Below, in pieces: positions 61,126 to 64,000 of a stretch of 64,000 nt of DNA (positions are counted from its first letter, which is position 1; each line of letters opens with the position of its first letter). A program made the translations under genes and the position numbers. The stretch comes from Combretum micranthum (Eukaryota > Streptophyta > Magnoliopsida > Myrtales > Combretaceae), in the NCBI GenBank assembly GCA_024138025.1, contig JAMXBD010001589.1, positions 124,001 to 188,000 on the forward strand, given 5' to 3'. The notes beneath the pieces are model-generated. The model had not been told where the DNA came from. It did no database searches and saw nothing but the letters and a program-made list of their open reading frames with translations.

Positions 61126-64000
61126 GAGCACCAGCAAAAGTGTACGCTCTTCAGCGTAGTAAGACTTCCATTGTAGACACTATTGCGGGTATGTTTCCTA
61201 TACTCTTGCATAGTGCATATGTTTTGCTTGATACTGGTGCTAGCTTTTCTTCCGTATCTAAATCTTTCTTATCTAGTCGTGTATTTGTTGAGTTTATGCC
61301 TCTATGTATGTCTATGAATAGAGCTGGGCAAACGGGTCTGGCGGGGCCAGGCCGGGCCGAGCCGGCCCACATCAGTTTGAAGGTTAAACGGGCCGGGGTC
61401 ATTTTGGCCCACTTTAAAAGGGCCAAAATTTCTCGGCCTGGCCCGCTTTGGCTCGCGAGCCAAATAAATTTTTTTATTTTTTTATTTTTCTTATATGAAA
61501 ATTAGAATATTTATATATTTTAAGATTATATATATATTAAAAATTAATTTTGTTACCATTTTCATTACTTATAAATGAAAACAAGTTTTTAAAATAATTT
61601 ATTAGATATTATATTACATTTAAATCAATAAATATATACTTAAAAAATATTATAATGTTTATGATACATGTATTAATCTATTTTCTTCCATAATATATCA
61701 TAAATAATCACAAATATGTTATTATACTATATTTATTTTATATTTTCTTCTCTTTTTTTTTTTTTTATTACTCTTGGCCTGCAGGCTGGCCCAGCCCGTC
61801 ATGGGCTAGCCCGCTTTGGCCCACGGGCTAAACGGGTCGGGCCAATTTGGCCCGCATTTAAACAGGCCCAAAAAAATTGGCTGCAGACCACTTTTTTGAG
61901 TAGGTAAATGGGTCGGCCCATAGGCCACGGCCCTTATGCCCAGCTTATCTATGAATATGCATTGGAAAGTGGATCTGTGTTGAATAGAATCTGTAAAGGT
62001 GTGGATACTAAGATAGAAGGTAGGCATTTGCCTGTAGATCTTGTGGTGTTGAATATGCTAGACTTTGATGTGATTTTGGGAGTAGACTAGTTGACAAAAT
62101 ATAAGGTTATGAATTATTGTCACAATCTTGTGATAGAGTTTAGTTTGCCTAATGGAGACCAGTTTACCTATAAGTTAGTTGTGCAAAGACCTCCAGTTCT
62201 TCCTACTTATGAGTTATGGGGAGGATCTATGTTGGCAGCTATGGTAAAAGAAGACAAGCGGAAGTTAGATATTTATGAAATACCAGTTGTGAGTGAGTAC
62301 CAGAAGTTTTTTCCAGAAGATTTATTAGGGTTACCACCAGAAAGAGAAGTAGAGTTTAGCATTGATTTGGTACCAAGTACTACACAAATTTCTAAGACTC
62401 CTTATCGCATGGATCCTACAGAACTAGCCAAGCTTAAAGTATAATTGGATGATCTGTTAAAGAAGAAATTATTAGACCCAATGTTTGACCTTGGGAAGCT
62501 CTAGTTCTATTTTTGAAGAAGAAAGATGGCAGTATGAGGTTGTGCATAGATTATAGAGAGTTGAATCAGGTGATAGTCAAGAACAAGTACCCTTTGCAAG
62601 AATTGATGATTTGTTTAACCAGCTGGTAGGAGCAATAGTATTTTCAAAGATAAATCTATGATCAGGATATCACCAGCTGAGAGTTAAGGTAGAGGATATT
62701 CAAAAGACAGCTTTTAGAACTAGGTATGGACACTATGAGTTTGTGGTCATGCCTTTCGGTCTCACAAATGCGCTAGCAGTGTTTATGAATTTGATGAACA
62801 AAGTTTTTAGAGATTATCTAGATATGTTTGTCGTGGTTTTCATAGATGATGTGCTGGTGTACTCGAAGTCTAAAGAAGAAAATGAGGAGTATCTGAGATT
62901 AGTTCTGACCAGATTAAAGGAAGAGGAGCTATATGCTAAGTTATCCAAATGTGAGTTCTGGTTGGAACAAGTTCCTTTTTTAGGACATATAGTTGATGGG
63001 AATGGAATATCAGTAGATCTTGAGAAAGTAAAAGCAGTAGTTGAATGGCAAAAACCCAAGACTGTGTTAGAAATCAGAAGTTTTTTGAGAATGGTAGGAT
63101 ATTACAGAAGGTTTGTAGAAGACTTTTCAAATATTGCTAGCCCATTGATGAGATTGACACAGGAAGGAGTTAAATATGTATGGAATGAAGAATGTGAAAC
63201 TAGTTTTCAGTTGTTGAATGATAAGTTAGTATCTACTCCAGTGCTAGCTTTACTAATGAATGGTGAGGGTATGCTATATATAGCGATGCTTCTATTCAAG
63301 ATTTAGGATGTGTGCTGATGCAAGGGGATAGGGTTATAGCATATACTTCCAGACAATTGAAGCCATATGAGAAGAACTATCCTATGCATGATTTGGAACT
63401 AGCAACGGTAGTACATGTGTTGAAGCTATGGAGACACTACCTGTATGGGGAAAGTTGTAAGGTATATACGGATCATAAGAGTTTAAAGTACTTCTTTACC
63501 CAGAAAGAGCTGAATATGAGACAGAGAAGGTGGTTAGAGCTTATCAAGGATTATGACATTGATATTCAATATCATCTGGGAAGGCGAATGTTGTAGCGAA
63601 TGCTTTGAGTAGAAAGAGAGTGGAAAATCTTACGACTATGATTACAATAGAACGCCATTTGATTGATGATATGAGAAACTTGAGCTAGAAATAGTCACAA
63701 GACAAGTGGGTGAAAAATTGGCAAATTTGAACATATAACCTACTCTTGTAGATAGAATCAAGATAGCTCAGACGAATGATCACGGTATCATGGAGATTAA
63801 ACAAAGAGTGGAGAATGGTAGGGCACCAGAGTTCTATATAGATGATGAAGGTATTTTGCAGTATAAAGGAAGATTATGTGTGCCAGTGCACGAAGATCTT
63901 AAGAGAGAGTTGTTAAAAGAAGCACATTATTCCAATTATTCCATCTATCCAGGAGGAAATAAGATGTACCAAAACTTGAGGAAGCTGTATTGGTGGAATA
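61126..64000 (+). pseudogene. Ty3/gypsy pol: protease, RT, RNase H, start of integrase
   Basis: The protease has the intact active site VLLDTGASFSSVS at 61,221-61,260, is interrupted at 61,319-61,947 by a hAT-like insertion, and resumes with LPVDLVVLNMLDFDVILGVD. The RT includes [31 protein letters not shown], a stop in the S.I.LRSGYHQL block, [20 protein letters not shown] and an intact [12 protein letters not shown] active site (about 62,830). The RNase H starts near 63,265 and includes [20 protein letters not shown] and [11 protein letters not shown]. The integrase zinc region begins at the right edge (HYSNYSIYPGGNKMY). The style is that of plant chromoviruses, Tekay/Del-like. At least eight stops or shifts are seen. 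Confidence 0.92.
61319..61947. mobile_element. hAT-like non-autonomous element, 629 bp, inside the gypsy protease
   Basis: The ends are TAGAGCTGGGCAAACGGG and, in reverse, TAAGCTGGGCATAAGGGCC. An 8-bp target duplication TCTATGAA flanks it (61,311-61,318 and 61,948-61,955), as expected of hAT transposases. The outer 100-150 bases are rich in GGCCCG, GGGCC and CCGGCC words in both orientations; the middle is AT-rich and non-coding. There is no transposase, so it needs one in trans. Confidence 0.88.

Noticed and set aside
61151..61426. 91-codon minus ORF across the hAT insertion border
   Set aside because: It spans the junction of two different elements and is antisense to the protease.

Overview
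This is nuclear DNA of a flowering plant, most likely a eudicot; I cannot name the species. The evidence is one intron-rich plant gene (a calmodulin-binding protein 60 gene, CBP60) set in AT-rich DNA full of plant-type retrotransposons: Ty3/gypsy, Copia with an envelope-like ORF, LINE, Athila/Tat-like RT, and hAT- and CACTA-like small elements. I see no tRNA, rRNA, CRISPR array or bacterial-style operon. Apart from CBP60, every coding stretch I can support is a decayed transposon ORF.

Region 1 (1-31,620) is a nest of one family of very long LTRs (about 3.7-4.5 kb; start TGTAAACCCCT, end GGGGCGTGACA). The oldest layer is a plus-strand Ty3/gypsy polyprotein (protease at 24.3-25.0 kb; RT, RNase H, integrase at 28.8-31.6 kb). 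It is split by a plus-strand solo LTR (24,985-28,800) and is cut on its left by a minus-strand LTR (19,951-24,310). That LTR is interrupted by a minus-strand element with both LTRs (5' LTR 11,759-19,950, 3' LTR 3,437-7,745), a primer-binding site and a polypurine tract, but only gag remnants inside. Both LTRs of this gag-only element were then hit by plus-strand copies of the same LTR family: a solo LTR with target duplication at 13,942-17,621, and another at 1-3,436.

Region 2 (31.6-37.7 kb) holds a probable gypsy 3' LTR, a minus-strand Athila/Tat-like RT fragment, a very AT-rich stretch, and the 3' part of a Sirevirus-like Copia element: RNase H, pyrimidine-rich leader, broken envelope-like ORF and probable 3' LTR.

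Region 3 (37.7-47 kb) is the gene space. CBP60 lies on the minus strand with eight recognisable coding exons (45,901 to 40,475). Its protein matches the CBP60 B/C/D type from the N-terminus to the basic calmodulin-binding tail, but the sequence carries four apparent one-base losses in short homopolymers and one four-base gain. These are either consensus errors or the marks of a recently broken gene.

Region 4 (47-56.7 kb) has no gene. It is a mosaic of diverged repeated blocks, with a four-copy tandem array of about 163 bp and small DNA-transposon-like elements. Region 5 (56.7-64 kb) contains a minus-strand Copia RNase H fragment, a minus-strand LINE reverse transcriptase fragment, and a second plus-strand Ty3/gypsy element (primer site, gag, protease, RT, RNase H, start of integrase) that runs off the right edge. 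Its protease is interrupted by a 629-bp hAT-like element with an 8-bp target duplication.
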